64,000 bases of DNA, from positions 1 through 64,000 of the forward strand of contig ARWO01000004.1 in assembly GCA_000402075.1 (NCBI GenBank). The letters are read 5' to 3'. Below are positions 55,736 through 64,000 of this stretch, one piece after another. The position numbers and the translations under genes are program-made. The notes under the pieces were generated by a model. That model was not told where the DNA came from. It was given only the letters and a program-made list of their open reading frames with translations, and made no database searches. Origin of the DNA: Thaumarchaeota archaeon SCGC AAA007-O23. Its GTDB lineage: Archaea; Thermoproteota; Nitrososphaeria; Nitrososphaerales; Nitrosopumilaceae. The stretch's first letter is position 1. Each line of letters opens with the position of its first letter.

Positions 55736-57247
55736 TTACGCCTTTTTTTGCTTAACTAATTTTTTTAGCATAATCCTATTCATTCCATCAATAACAGCCT
55801 GTACACTAGTTATGACAATGTCTTCACCAATGGATTTTGAAGAAACCATGTTTTGCATAGCATCTTCTAGTTTAACCGTCACTTCACATAATGCAGTTGA
55901 GCCACCAGATATAGATGCCAAATTATAATCCTTAATCCTAATTTCTGAAATTTTGCCTGTGATCTTTTGAATTGCATTAAGTGATGCATCGACAGGTCCA
56001 ACACCATAATCGGTTGCCGAATGTTCTTCACCATCAATGTTTAATTTTACAAATGCATGTGGCATGTTACCCATTCCAGTAGAAACTGAAAATCCAGTTA
56101 ACTGTACCAAACGTTTTAGTTTAGAATCGCCCATCACTTCATTGGATATTGACAATAACTCAACATCAGTGACATGTTTTCCTTGGTCACCAATTGATTT
56201 GACTTTTTCAAGAATTTGTTTTAACTGATCCTTATCAGGTTGTACACCATATTCTTCAAGCATGGCACTAATCCCATGAGCTCCTGCATGCTTACCAACT
56301 TGGAGCCACCTGTTACGCCCTACAATTTCAGGGCTAATTGGCTCATAGGTAAGTGGATTACTCAAAACTCCATGAGTGTGTATGCCAGATTCATGCCCAA
56401 ATGCATTTTCTCCTATGATTGCCTTGTTAGGTTGAACAGGCATTCCAGCTAATTTGGAAACATACTTTGATGTCTCGTAAAGAAGTTTAGTTTTGATGTT
56501 AGTCTCCCAAGATTGATCAAATCTCAAACATTGTAATGCCATCACAAGTTCTTCGAGAGATGCATTACCAGCACGTTCACCGATGCCATTTATTGTTACA
56601 TGTGCACATTGTGCACCAGCTTGTATACCAGATATAGCATTAGCTACCGCAAGTCCAAAATCATTATGGCAATGCATACTAATTGGTAATTTAGTGGCTT
56701 CAATAGCATCCTTTGTAATTTCAGCAATATATTGTGGTGTTGAATATCCAACAGTGTCAGGTATATCTATTCTATCAGCACCGGCTTTTGTAACTGCAGT
56801 AAATATTTTTTTTAAGAAATCACGATCAGTACGTGTTGCATCCTCAGCTGAGAATTCAACCTGTAACCCTCGTGATTTTGCATATTCAACTGATTCAACT
56901 GCCTTCTCAAGAGCTTGATCTTGTGAAAGATGTAATTTGTACTGGAGATGAATATCTGAAGTTGCAATAAATGTATGAACATATTTTAAACCACAGTCAA
57001 CCACGGCATCAATATCTCGTTGATTTGTACGAGCAAGACCACATAATTCAGCAGATAGATTTGCTTGTGTAATCATTTTAACAGCAGTCTGTTCACCCTC
57101 TGAGATAATAGGGAATCCTGTCTCTATAGCATCAACACCTAATTCATCTAATTTTTTTGCAATGTTCAACTTATTTTCAGGTGATAAAGCAACGCCTGGT
57201 GATTGTTCTCCGTCCCTTAATGTTGTATCAAAAATTCTAACTTTCAT
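55736..57247 (-). CDS. leuA: 2-Isopropylmalate synthase
   Basis: 503 residues. FDTTLRDGEQSPGVALSPEN opens the DRE-TIM metallolyase barrel, HCHNDFGLAVANAISGIQAG carries the metal-binding His, and NGIGERAGNASLEELVMALQ follows. The C-terminal ~130 residues are the LeuA regulatory domain (VSTGMGNMPHAFVKLNIDGE). Condenses acetyl-CoA with 2-oxoisovalerate. Citramalate synthase is an alternative, but the operon with ilvBN and leuB favours LeuA. Start is 11 bases after ilvN. Confidence 0.9.
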   Translation of the reverse strand: MKVRIFDTTLRDGEQSPGVALSPENKLNIAKKLDELGVDAIETGFPIISEGEQTAVKMITQANLSAELCGLARTNQRDIDAVVDCGLKYVHTFIATSDIHLQYKLHLSQDQALEKAVESVEYAKSRGLQVEFSAEDATRTDRDFLKKIFTAVTKAGADRIDIPDTVGYSTPQYIAEITKDAIEATKLPISMHCHNDFGLAVANAISGIQAGAQCAHVTINGIGERAGNASLEELVMALQCLRFDQSWETNIKTKLLYETSKYVSKLAGMPVQPNKAIIGENAFGHESGIHTHGVLSNPLTYEPISPEIVGRNRWLQVGKHAGAHGISAMLEEYGVQPDKDQLKQILEKVKSIGDQGKHVTDVELLSISNEVMGDSKLKRLVQLTGFSVSTGMGNMPHAFVKLNIDGEEHSATDYGVGPVDASLNAIQKITGKISEIRIKDYNLASISGGSTALCEVTVKLEDAMQNMVSSKSIGEDIVITSVQAVIDGMNRIMLKKLVKQKKA

Positions 57248-57258
57248 TTCATAGTCAC

Positions 57259-57735
57259 CTATAATGCAGTTACTCCAGTCCTAGCAGAATCTAAAATACC
57301 GAATGGTTTTATCGATTCTTCAAATGTTTTAATTTTATCAGGTGTGGAGGTTAACTCAGCTATCAACGAACCTTCCGGTCCATTGTGAATTTTCGCTCCA
57401 TATGTATCTGCTAACTTGCTAATCTCTGTACTGGTTGATTCCTCATTTGACTTAATTCTGAACAATGCCAATTCCTTATACACACTCTCTTTCTCATCCA
57501 ATCTTTTGACTTCTATTGTATCAATCATTTTATCAAGTTGTTTAACAATTTGAGCAATTTGCTTTTCAGTACCAACAGTTGTTATTGTCATCTTGGAAAA
57601 TTCAGGATTTTCCATTACACCCACTGATATACTGTCTATATTGAAATTTCTAGCTCTAAACAAGTGAGTAACCTTGAATAAGATTCCTGGTTTGTTTTCA
57701 ACCCTAATTGATAATATTGCCCACATAACACTCAC
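57259..57735 (-). CDS. ilvN: Acetolactate synthase small (regulatory) subunit
   Basis: 158 residues: an N-terminal ACT domain (AILSIRVENKPGILFKVTHL, NFNIDSISVGVMENPEFSKM) and the ALS_ss_C domain (LALFRIKSNEESTSTEISKL). Binds valine and activates or inhibits IlvB. Start codon overlaps the ilvB stop by one base, so translation is coupled. Confidence 0.92.
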   Translation of the reverse strand: MSVMWAILSIRVENKPGILFKVTHLFRARNFNIDSISVGVMENPEFSKMTITTVGTEKQIAQIVKQLDKMIDTIEVKRLDEKESVYKELALFRIKSNEESTSTEISKLADTYGAKIHNGPEGSLIAELTSTPDKIKTFEESIKPFGILDSARTGVTAL

Positions 57736-59435
57736 TATGATGGTAAGATCATATCCTTTAATGAAGTTCCAGGTGCAACAAATGGTAAAACATCCTCTTC
57801 TGGATCTATTGGTATGTCAATTACTGTAGCTACGTCACTGTTAAGACCAGCTTTAACCGCTTTGCCCAACTCATCAAGTGATTGTGCTCTTATTCCCTGT
57901 GCACCGTATGATTCTGCTAATTTAACGTAATCTGGACATTTTTTTAGATCAATTCCAATCATCCGTCTATCATAAAATGTTCTTTGCCATTGCGCAACCA
58001 TTCCCAATGAATAATTGTTAATCAAGAATACTATAACAGGAATGTCCTCCAATACAGAAGTTGCAAGTGAATTTTCTGTCATGTTGAAACTCCCATCACC
58101 AGCAATATCTACTACTGCTACATCTGGTCGTGCAACTTTTGCACCAATTGCCGCAGGAAATCCCCATCCCATTGTTCCAAGACCAGTAGAACTGAAGAAT
58201 GTGCCAGGATGTATAGCATCAAAGAATAATGACGCCCACATTTGGTGCTGACCAACCTCAGTTGTGACTATTGATTCCTTAGGAAGTACTTCCCTCAATT
58301 TCCTTAAAATCTTAGCTGCTGACATTTCGCCAGGATGTAATTTTAGATTTTCACGCCAATAATCCTTAACCTCATTAACATGTTTTAACCAGTTATTTCC
58401 ATCAGATTTTTTCAATGCTTTTTTTGTAAGAAGTTTAAGCATAACTCTTAATGAAGCCTTAACATCACCAACAACCGCAACTTGCGCTGTCTGATTCTTC
58501 CCAATTTCTGCAGGATCAACATCCATATGAATAATTTTCAAATTCCTTTCAAACTCTTCAAATGTTCCAACAGAGCGGTCAGAAAATCTTGTCCCAATTG
58601 CTAAAACACAATCCACTTCAGTCATAATTTTATTAGCCTCAGCATGACCATGCATTCCAATCGGGCCAAGTGAAAGTGGATGATTCTCTGGGAAAGCCCC
58701 CTTACCCTTGAATGTTGTAACAACTGGAATCATTAACATTTCAGCAATTGATTGAAGTTCCGCAAATGCAGATGAAATTATTGTTCCACCTCCAGCTAAA
58801 ATTATTGGTTTTTCTGAAGAAAGAAGCAAATCTACGGCTCTTTCAATATTAACCATATCAACATCAGTCCATGGATGGTAACCAGGCATTCTAACTTCGT
58901 CAGGAAAAGTAACTTCCGCTTCATTTTGCTGAACATCTTTTGGTATGTCAAGCAATACGGGACCAGGCCTTCCAGTTTCTGCAATGTAAAATCCTTTTTT
59001 TACAACTTCAGGAATCTCTTCAACTGTTCTTGGTTGGAATGCATATTTTACAGATGGATTAGACATTCCGATTATGTCACTCTCTTGAAATGCGTCACGC
59101 CCAATCATATTTACTGGAACTTGACCAGTAACAGCAACCATTGGTGCAGAATCTGCCTGTGCTGTTGCAATTCCAGTTAACAAATTTGTTGCCCCAGGAC
59201 CTGATGTTGCAAAACAAACACCCGGTTTTCTACTAACTCTACCAAAACCATCAGCCATATGTGCAGCGGATTGTTCGTGTCTAACTAGTATATGACGAAT
59301 ATTACTTTTGAAAAGCTCATCATACATTGGTAAGTTCGCACCTCCCGGTAACCCGAAGACTTCCTTAACGCCTTCTTTTTCCAACGCTTTCATAAGCGCT
59401 TTTCCACCATTCATAATTTCCATTTTATCATTCAT
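57735..59435 (-). CDS. ilvB: Acetolactate synthase large subunit
   Basis: 566 residues. The TPP-catalytic Glu is in HILVRHEQSAAHMADGFGR, FAD/PP domain segments GPGATNLLTGIATAQADSAP and the TPP-Mg motif VVDIAGDGSFNMTENSLATS with NN downstream are all canonical. Makes 2-acetolactate and 2-aceto-2-hydroxybutyrate for valine, leucine and isoleucine. It heads the ilvB-ilvN-leuA-leuB operon. The upstream stretch (59436-59605) is AT-rich, including the divergent promoter region. Confidence 0.95.
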   Translation of the reverse strand: MNDKMEIMNGGKALMKALEKEGVKEVFGLPGGANLPMYDELFKSNIRHILVRHEQSAAHMADGFGRVSRKPGVCFATSGPGATNLLTGIATAQADSAPMVAVTGQVPVNMIGRDAFQESDIIGMSNPSVKYAFQPRTVEEIPEVVKKGFYIAETGRPGPVLLDIPKDVQQNEAEVTFPDEVRMPGYHPWTDVDMVNIERAVDLLLSSEKPIILAGGGTIISSAFAELQSIAEMLMIPVVTTFKGKGAFPENHPLSLGPIGMHGHAEANKIMTEVDCVLAIGTRFSDRSVGTFEEFERNLKIIHMDVDPAEIGKNQTAQVAVVGDVKASLRVMLKLLTKKALKKSDGNNWLKHVNEVKDYWRENLKLHPGEMSAAKILRKLREVLPKESIVTTEVGQHQMWASLFFDAIHPGTFFSSTGLGTMGWGFPAAIGAKVARPDVAVVDIAGDGSFNMTENSLATSVLEDIPVIVFLINNYSLGMVAQWQRTFYDRRMIGIDLKKCPDYVKLAESYGAQGIRAQSLDELGKAVKAGLNSDVATVIDIPIDPEEDVLPFVAPGTSLKDMILPS

Positions 59436-59605
59436 GACCTACACCATAATTTTAATCGTATTAAAAACTGGCTGCAGATTTACAGCTTCAGATTAACTAG
59501 CAACAGGATACTTACAATGCTAGTCTTACTGATTTTATTCATACAGCAACGTATGCAAATCATCCTGAATTAATTAATGTTTCTGGAATACATGTCTGGA
59601 AATGC

Positions 59606-60064
59606 TTGCTTGAATTTCTGTTAACACTTAAACCGACTAAAGTGCAAAAAAGAGTAATTTTGCAGGATCAAAAAGAAATTGTTGAGGTAATTCAAACTTT
59701 TTTTGAAACTGGTAAAACAAAGGACTTCTCAGTGTTAGGAAATATTCAACTTAATTCACCAGAATTTTCTAGTTTTAGTGATATTCCGCCATATGGTTTG
59801 AAGGGTTATTCTGAATCAATTGCTCTTGAGGAATTAAGATTCTCAAGCATTTCAGATTATGATTACGAAATAAAAAATGCTAAAATCAATGTTTTTGGAA
59901 CTACAGGAATTGTCACGTTTGAATTAACTCAAAAAGGCATACTAGTAGACAATAAGGCTTTCACTGGTCAGCATATTACAATTAATGGTAGGGCAACATT
60001 TGTTTTAATTAAGAAAGATACTTGGAAAATTTTGCATTACCATCTTGATAAAATTTCCAACTAA
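59606..60064 (+). CDS. SnoaL/NTF2-like domain protein; N-terminus possibly damaged
   Basis: 152 residues from a TTG, though the same frame is open back to TAG at 59498 with protein-like sequence (TDFIHTATYANHPELINVSG) but no start codon. The nearest ATG (59517) is one base out of phase. The visible domain has helix-strand features of NTF2/SnoaL-like proteins (EIVEVIQTFFETGKTKDFSV, KINVFGTTGIVTFELTQKGI, FVLIKKDTWKILHYHLDKIS). Function unknown. A lost base after the ATG would restore a full-length start. Confidence 0.7.
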   Translation: MLEFLLTLKPTKVQKRVILQDQKEIVEVIQTFFETGKTKDFSVLGNIQLNSPEFSSFSDIPPYGLKGYSESIALEELRFSSISDYDYEIKNAKINVFGTTGIVTFELTQKGILVDNKAFTGQHITINGRATFVLIKKDTWKILHYHLDKISN

Positions 60065-60075
60065 TTTTTTGTGTG

Positions 60076-60891
60076 CTATTTTTCTGCTTTAGGTAATTTT
60101 GGTTTAGGCTGGCAAAACTTTTTGTATAATTCATCAGCTTCGTCGACATTTGCATTTCCATGTACAATAGAACGAACTGCACGGATCATGGGTACAGGGT
60201 TTTCAGATTGCCAAATATTTCGTCCCATATCAACTCCTGCTGCACCATGTTCAATTGAGTTGTATGTTAATTCAAGAGCATCACGCTCTGCGATTTTTTT
60301 ACCGCCAGCCACAATTATTGGTACAGGACAAGATTCTGTCACTTTGTCAAAATCTTCACAATAATACGTCTTGACAATATGTGCACCTTGCTCAGCAGCA
60401 ATTCTGCATGCTAAAGATAGATAACGCGCATCCTTTTGTCCAATTTCTTTTCCCACGGCTGTAACAGCAAGAACTGGAATGCCGTACTCCTCTGCTTCAT
60501 TAACTAATCTGCCGAGGTTAACAATCGTTTGTTGTTCATACTTTGAGCCGACAAAAATTGACATAGCTAATGCAGAAGCATTAAGTCTAATAGCATCTTT
60601 AATGCTAACAGTGATTTGCTCGTTTGATAAATCTTCGCCAATAATACTAGAACCGCCAGATACTCTTAAGACAATTGGTACAGAAGATTTTGGATCGATT
60701 GATGTTCGTTGTACTCCTCTTGTAAGCATTATCGAATCACAATACTTGAGTAATGGCACAGTTGTTTTTCTAGGAACCTCTAATTTTTCAGTAGGACCTA
60801 AAAAATATCCATGATCAACAGCTAACATTAATGCACGATTATCATTTGGTTTAATGATATGAGATATTCTATTTTGTAATCCCCAATCCAT
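60076..60891 (-). CDS. Class I aldolase, LsrF/DhnA family
   Basis: 271 residues. ALMLAVDHGYFLGPTEKLEV and VVAGGKK-like VPIIVAGGKKIAERDALELT match the LsrF / archaeal FBP-aldolase/ADH-synthase group. The Schiff-base lysine is probably in AHIVKTYYCED. C-terminal GAAGVDMGRNIWQSENPVPM is a family signature. Members make or cleave phosphorylated hydroxy-ketones; archaeal relatives include the dehydroquinate-precursor enzyme, but the substrate here is uncertain. 45 bases from the dehydrogenase, so co-transcription is likely. Confidence 0.82.
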   Translation of the reverse strand: MDWGLQNRISHIIKPNDNRALMLAVDHGYFLGPTEKLEVPRKTTVPLLKYCDSIMLTRGVQRTSIDPKSSVPIVLRVSGGSSIIGEDLSNEQITVSIKDAIRLNASALAMSIFVGSKYEQQTIVNLGRLVNEAEEYGIPVLAVTAVGKEIGQKDARYLSLACRIAAEQGAHIVKTYYCEDFDKVTESCPVPIIVAGGKKIAERDALELTYNSIEHGAAGVDMGRNIWQSENPVPMIRAVRSIVHGNANVDEADELYKKFCQPKPKLPKAEK

Positions 60892-60936
60892 TTTACTTCG
60901 ATTTCACAAGAAACAATTTGCCTTCTTAAGCCTTTC

Positions 60937-61974
60937 TCAATTGCTTATGATTATTTTCATAGCGTTATCACCTGATTTCGCATGTGCAAAGGCCTGCTGG
61001 CACTCTTGCAGATTGTATTTATGAGTAATCAGCTGTGACACATCGATTTGCTTGTTTGATATTAAATCAAGCGCATGTGTAGTATCAACATCAGATGCTG
61101 CATAAGAATTAACAATTGTAACACCTTTTGAGTATATTTCACTCATGTCAAGATCAACATTTGCTCCTTTGCTTGGTACACCAAACATAACAATGGTACC
61201 TCCCTTTCTGACAAAATTAACAGCATCTTTTAATGCGTTCAAACTACTAGTAGATACTATAACAACATCAACACCTTGATTTGCAGTTTCAGAATTTATT
61301 TGTTCCAAAGCATTAGTATTACCAGAATGAATTGTGGTGGTTTCAAATTTTTTTGCAAAATTTAATCTGAAATCATTCAAATCTAAACAAAATACTTTTC
61401 CTAAACCATATAATTTTGCAAGCAATACATGCATTATTCCAGTAGGACCAACTCCAAGGATGGCAACGCTGTCATTCTTATGATGTTTAAATTTGTTCCA
61501 AGCTCTAATACAACATGCAAGTGGTTCAATCATTGCAGCTTCTTCAAAAGACATGCTATCGGGGATATTTAACACTCCACCATGCTTTACATTCCATTCT
61601 GGGACAACGTATTCATCTGCAAGTCCACAAGGTTCAAGATTTGATTCGTAATATCTTTTACACATTGTTTCATTTCCATGGCTACATTCATGACAATCAT
61701 CTGAATAACATGCAACGTGATGATGTGTAAACACACGATCACCAACACTGAAGTTTGAAATTTCCGAACCCACTTGTGTTATTATCCCCGCAGGTTCATG
61801 TCCAAGTCTCATAGATGGCTGTCCATATTTTCCAAATACTTTTTCCACGTCAGAACCACAAATTCCACAAGCACGCATTTTAACAAGCATATCACCAGGA
61901 CCTACTGGTGGTTTTTCTATATTTTTAATTTCAATGTTAGAATTATTTTTTACCATTGCTGCCTTCATGGACAT
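60937..61974 (-). CDS. Zinc-dependent MDR alcohol dehydrogenase
   Basis: 345 residues. Catalytic zinc ligands are in MRACGICGSDVEKVFG and RLGHEPAGIITQVGSE. The structural-zinc loop has CYSDDCHECSHGNETMCKRY, with four Cys, and the Rossmann fold is AILGVGPTGIMHVLLA. Belongs to the sorbitol/threonine-type dehydrogenases. Probably forms a two-gene unit with the LsrF-like aldolase, but no pathway is obvious. Confidence 0.88.
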   Translation of the reverse strand: MSMKAAMVKNNSNIEIKNIEKPPVGPGDMLVKMRACGICGSDVEKVFGKYGQPSMRLGHEPAGIITQVGSEISNFSVGDRVFTHHHVACYSDDCHECSHGNETMCKRYYESNLEPCGLADEYVVPEWNVKHGGVLNIPDSMSFEEAAMIEPLACCIRAWNKFKHHKNDSVAILGVGPTGIMHVLLAKLYGLGKVFCLDLNDFRLNFAKKFETTTIHSGNTNALEQINSETANQGVDVVIVSTSSLNALKDAVNFVRKGGTIVMFGVPSKGANVDLDMSEIYSKGVTIVNSYAASDVDTTHALDLISNKQIDVSQLITHKYNLQECQQAFAHAKSGDNAMKIIISN

Positions 61975-62065
61975 ATTTCACCAATAATTCTATGTAAAGT
62001 ATGGCATTTGTATACTAGAAAATCTATCTAGTTAGATTCAAAAGATAGTGTGTTTCTACATCAAT

Positions 62066-62173
62066 ATGGCGGAACCATCAATATGGCCTTACGGTTTAGG
62101 AATTGCCGTGGTCATAGCATTAGCTGTTATCATTCCACTTCTTCGCAAAAGGAGAAAATCTGGAATTAATTAA
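62066..62173 (+). CDS. 35-aa single-TM microprotein
   Basis: ATG frame MAEPSIWPYGLGIAVVIALA followed by VIIPLLRKRRKSGIN. One helix, with basic inner flank. It is followed by another helix microgene two bases after its stop codon, forming a tandem. Small hydrophobic subunits of respiratory complexes look like this, but no signature identifies it. Confidence 0.55.
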   Translation: MAEPSIWPYGLGIAVVIALAVIIPLLRKRRKSGIN

Positions 62174-62175
62174 CA

Positions 62176-62286
62176 ATGCTTGATACAAACACAGAATCTA
62201 TTGGCATGATATTACTAATAGCATGTCTAGTTGGTGTAATAGCGTCTGTAGTAGGGGTAAGAATGTACATACTTTTCAAGAAATAG
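62176..62286 (+). CDS. 36-aa single-TM microprotein
   Basis: ATG frame MLDTNTESIGMILLIACLVG then VIASVVGVRMYILFKK: one helix with acidic outer and basic inner flanks. Two bases after the previous microgene, so probably co-translated. Similar in layout to 22113. Confidence 0.55.
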   Translation: MLDTNTESIGMILLIACLVGVIASVVGVRMYILFKK

Positions 62287-62345
62287 CCTAATATCAAAAC
62301 CCGCAAACAACTTTAAGGAATTACAAATCAAGCAAAATGTAGAAA

Positions 62346-62906
62346 ATGGCAGGAATTGGTACATTTATCATGCTTGGAATAGTTGTAGGTTCCATTTGTA
62401 TTTCATTGTATTTGTTTTTGGATTCACGCCTAATTGATATAACTGAAGAACCGGGCGACTCGATAAATGTAAACAATGTGGAATTTATTATAAGCCATAT
62501 TGGAAACTATGAAAGCCTAGAAAAAACGAAAGAGTATAAGGAATTAGAAAAAACACAGGTGGTAAAGGGACTAGCAACAAGCGAAATAGCAGAAGGGGTT
62601 TTTTTCCAAATTCAAATTACCGCACATAATGTTGGTGCTGAAACTGTAAGGTTTACTGGTGGGCAGTTTTACCTATTTGACGTTAACCAAGAAAAATATG
62701 AGGCGGTTTTTATTGGATATGCTGGTTCGGATATAATAGAAGAGTTGTCAAGGGTAGATCTTTTACCGGGCAGTTCTGTTACTGTTACAACACAATTTGA
62801 TATTCCGTATGATGAAGAAATGAAATACACTGTTGGAATCCTTCCAGACAGATTTGGTCTTCAAGAATCTCAAGAAAGAGGTTTTGTTTGTATAAAAAAC
62901 TGTTAA
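62346..62906 (+). CDS. DUF4352-like extracytoplasmic protein with TM anchor
   Basis: 186 residues. The N-terminal helix (7-29, FIMLGIVVGSICISLYLFLD) is followed by a soluble beta-sandwich resembling DUF4352/TRF2-like domains: FFQIQITAHNVGAETVRFTG, FYLFDVNQEKYEAVF, and LLPGSSVTVTTQFDI. Two terminal cysteines (GFVCIKNC) may form a disulfide. ATG start. Likely an envelope protein; the ligand is unknown. Confidence 0.65.
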   Translation: MAGIGTFIMLGIVVGSICISLYLFLDSRLIDITEEPGDSINVNNVEFIISHIGNYESLEKTKEYKELEKTQVVKGLATSEIAEGVFFQIQITAHNVGAETVRFTGGQFYLFDVNQEKYEAVFIGYAGSDIIEELSRVDLLPGSSVTVTTQFDIPYDEEMKYTVGILPDRFGLQESQERGFVCIKNC

Positions 62907-62927
62907 TGAAATAACTCTTCTATGGCA

Positions 62928-63215
62928 TTATAATTCAGAAAGCAAACTACCGATAAAAGACCCATACTCATCATCTGAAAATGTAGTTACTTCTATCTGA
63001 TTCTTAGACCTAGCCAGCGGAAAGAAGTCTAAATGGTAGCATTCATTGTTAAAATAATATCCGGGGCATGAACAAAAATCCAAATCTGGATCAAACCAAT
63101 ACTCTTTATCCATTCCCACAACTGTCCAAACCTTCCTATTACTTGGTTCAAAAAGATGCAGTTTGATACGTTTTTCAGATAGGAGTGAATCTATTTTTTT
63201 AAATTGTAAATCCAT
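62928..63215 (-). CDS. SWIM zinc-finger protein
   Basis: 95 residues with a single SWIM motif, CxC-x8-CxH (FCSCPGYYFNNECYHLDFFP), preceded by a strand-rich segment (NRKVWTVVGMDKEYWFDPDL). SWIM domains mediate DNA or protein contacts and are found with Rad51-paralogue complexes in archaea and eukaryotes. The next, divergent gene is a phosphoesterase. ATG start. Confidence 0.75.
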   Translation of the reverse strand: MDLQFKKIDSLLSEKRIKLHLFEPSNRKVWTVVGMDKEYWFDPDLDFCSCPGYYFNNECYHLDFFPLARSKNQIEVTTFSDDEYGSFIGSLLSEL

Positions 63216-63249
63216 AAGAATTTAATTAAATCGGATAATTATATTTTTA

Positions 63250-63996
63250 ATGGTTCAAACTAAAATTATTCCCAAATATCCTGCACTCATGATTGAAGGA
63301 ACTGAAAAAAGTTTAGTTATTACGGATTTGCATTTAGGCTTTGAAAGTAATCTATCATTAAATAACGTATTCTTAGGAAAAAACAAAACTGTTGCTGAAA
63401 TTACCAAGGAAATTGAAAAACTCATAAAGAAAACAAAACCTGATTCATTAGTTCTACTCGGTGATATAAAATCCGGAATCAAATCGATAACAAAAACAGA
63501 ATGGGAGACGGTGCCTATTTTTTTTGAAAGTATTACTAAATTAATTGACACAATTCTGGTTCCAGGAAATCATGATGCAAATATAGAGAAACTGATCCCA
63601 AATGGAATAACACTTGCTAGTTCAAAGGGAATTATTGTTGATGATGTTCTTTTAACCCATGGGCATACAGTGCCATCAGAAAATTTTTCCCAGGTAAATA
63701 CAATTGTGATGGGTCATGTTCACCCTGTTTTTTTCCAGAAAGAGTCACTCATTAATGGTGAACGAGTATGGGTATCAATCAAGTGTAAGAAGCAGAAGAT
63801 ATTTCATTCAAAATCAGGAGAATTAGAAGTGATAATTTTACCGTCATTTAACAGGTACTTTTACGCAACACAAAAAAAATTCTATAAAAAATCAATTTCT
63901 CCCATAATAGAAAAAATGGATGTAATACAAGCAAAAATTGTAACACTTGATGGTACAATAATTGGTAATGAACGGTTACTATCTTCTGTGATCTAA
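63250..63996 (+). CDS. Metallophosphoesterase (archaeal SbcD-related, ICC-like)
   Basis: 248 residues. The metal motifs are TDLHLGFES, LVLLGDIKSGI, VPGNHDANIEKL, LTHGHTVPSE and MGHVHPVFFQK, giving all five calcineurin-type blocks. Related to the archaeal TIGR00024 group, which often stands beside helicases of the Lhr type. Nuclease or phosphatase activity is inferred. The stop codon lies four bases before the end of the window, so the gene is complete. Confidence 0.85.
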   Translation: MVQTKIIPKYPALMIEGTEKSLVITDLHLGFESNLSLNNVFLGKNKTVAEITKEIEKLIKKTKPDSLVLLGDIKSGIKSITKTEWETVPIFFESITKLIDTILVPGNHDANIEKLIPNGITLASSKGIIVDDVLLTHGHTVPSENFSQVNTIVMGHVHPVFFQKESLINGERVWVSIKCKKQKIFHSKSGELEVIILPSFNRYFYATQKKFYKKSISPIIEKMDVIQAKIVTLDGTIIGNERLLSSVI

Positions 63997-64000
63997 CTAA

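Noticed and set aside
59517..59573. Short ATG frame MLVLLILFIQQRMQIILN
   Set aside because: 18 codons only, and it overlaps a protein-like frame one base away that fits the downstream gene.

Overview
This is a chromosomal segment of an AT-rich (roughly one-third G+C) Nitrososphaerota (Thaumarchaeota) genome, most like the marine Nitrosopumilaceae. Evidence seen: archaeal EF-2, EF-1alpha, RpoP, FEN-1, PurP, ATP-dependent DNA ligase, bifunctional FBP aldolase/phosphatase, EndA with an intron-containing tRNA-Ser, a 16S-23S rRNA operon with no tRNA in the spacer and no linked 5S, and the DnaJ-ferredoxin fusion known from this phylum. Gene density is very high, with many convergent or overlapping ends and many leaderless GTG/TTG/ATG starts. 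I see no CRISPR array, insertion sequence, prophage or integrated element.

Layout. 1-12 kb: ubiX (partial), purP, small regulators and redox enzymes, EF-2, and two futalosine-type menaquinone genes (mqnD, mqnE). 12-25 kb: TPR, DedA, J-domain and SNF2 proteins, an oligopeptide-type ABC permease pair, a JAMM protease overlapping a coiled-coil gene, tRNA-Ser(CGA), FEN-1 and thioredoxin reductase with an Lrp/AsnC-type RAM protein. 25.3-30.4 kb: the rRNA operon on the minus strand, with clear processing stems, a terminator-like hairpin and an unexplained structured segment beyond the 23S. 30-40 kb: aminotransferase, TPR, cupin, DnaJ-Fer, HIT, 3-hydroxyacyl-CoA dehydrogenase, LOG protein, zinc-ribbon proteins and rpoP-rps10-tuf. 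40-53 kb: FBP aldolase/phosphatase, DNA ligase (frameshifted), DUF47, EndA, a tandem-SDR protein, TauE/DUF192, a DtxR-type regulator, two base-excision glycosylases and a frameshifted oligopeptide ABC ATPase. 53-64 kb: AspRS, the ilvB-ilvN-leuA-leuB branched-chain amino-acid operon, an LsrF-like aldolase with a zinc dehydrogenase, small membrane proteins and a phosphoesterase.

How it fits together. The metabolic genes suit an autotroph that makes its own amino acids, purines and menaquinone. 3-Hydroxyacyl-CoA dehydrogenase is a step of the 3HP/4HB carbon cycle, FBP aldolase/phosphatase is gluconeogenic, and the tandem-SDR protein resembles part of the Chloroflexus malonyl-CoA reductase. Repair (FEN-1, ligase, two glycosylases) and translation genes are well represented.

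The most notable observations are two reading frames broken exactly at A-runs. One, in the ABC ATPase, lies on an in-phase A AAA AAC heptamer followed directly by a stop. A third gene has a protein-like 5' extension with no start codon. Others are two small ORFs overlapping on opposite strands, a family of tiny Cys/His-rich and single-TM proteins, and the tandem-SDR protein lacking its usual catalytic lysine. Because two of the three frame breaks sit in homopolymers, sequencing error must be excluded first.
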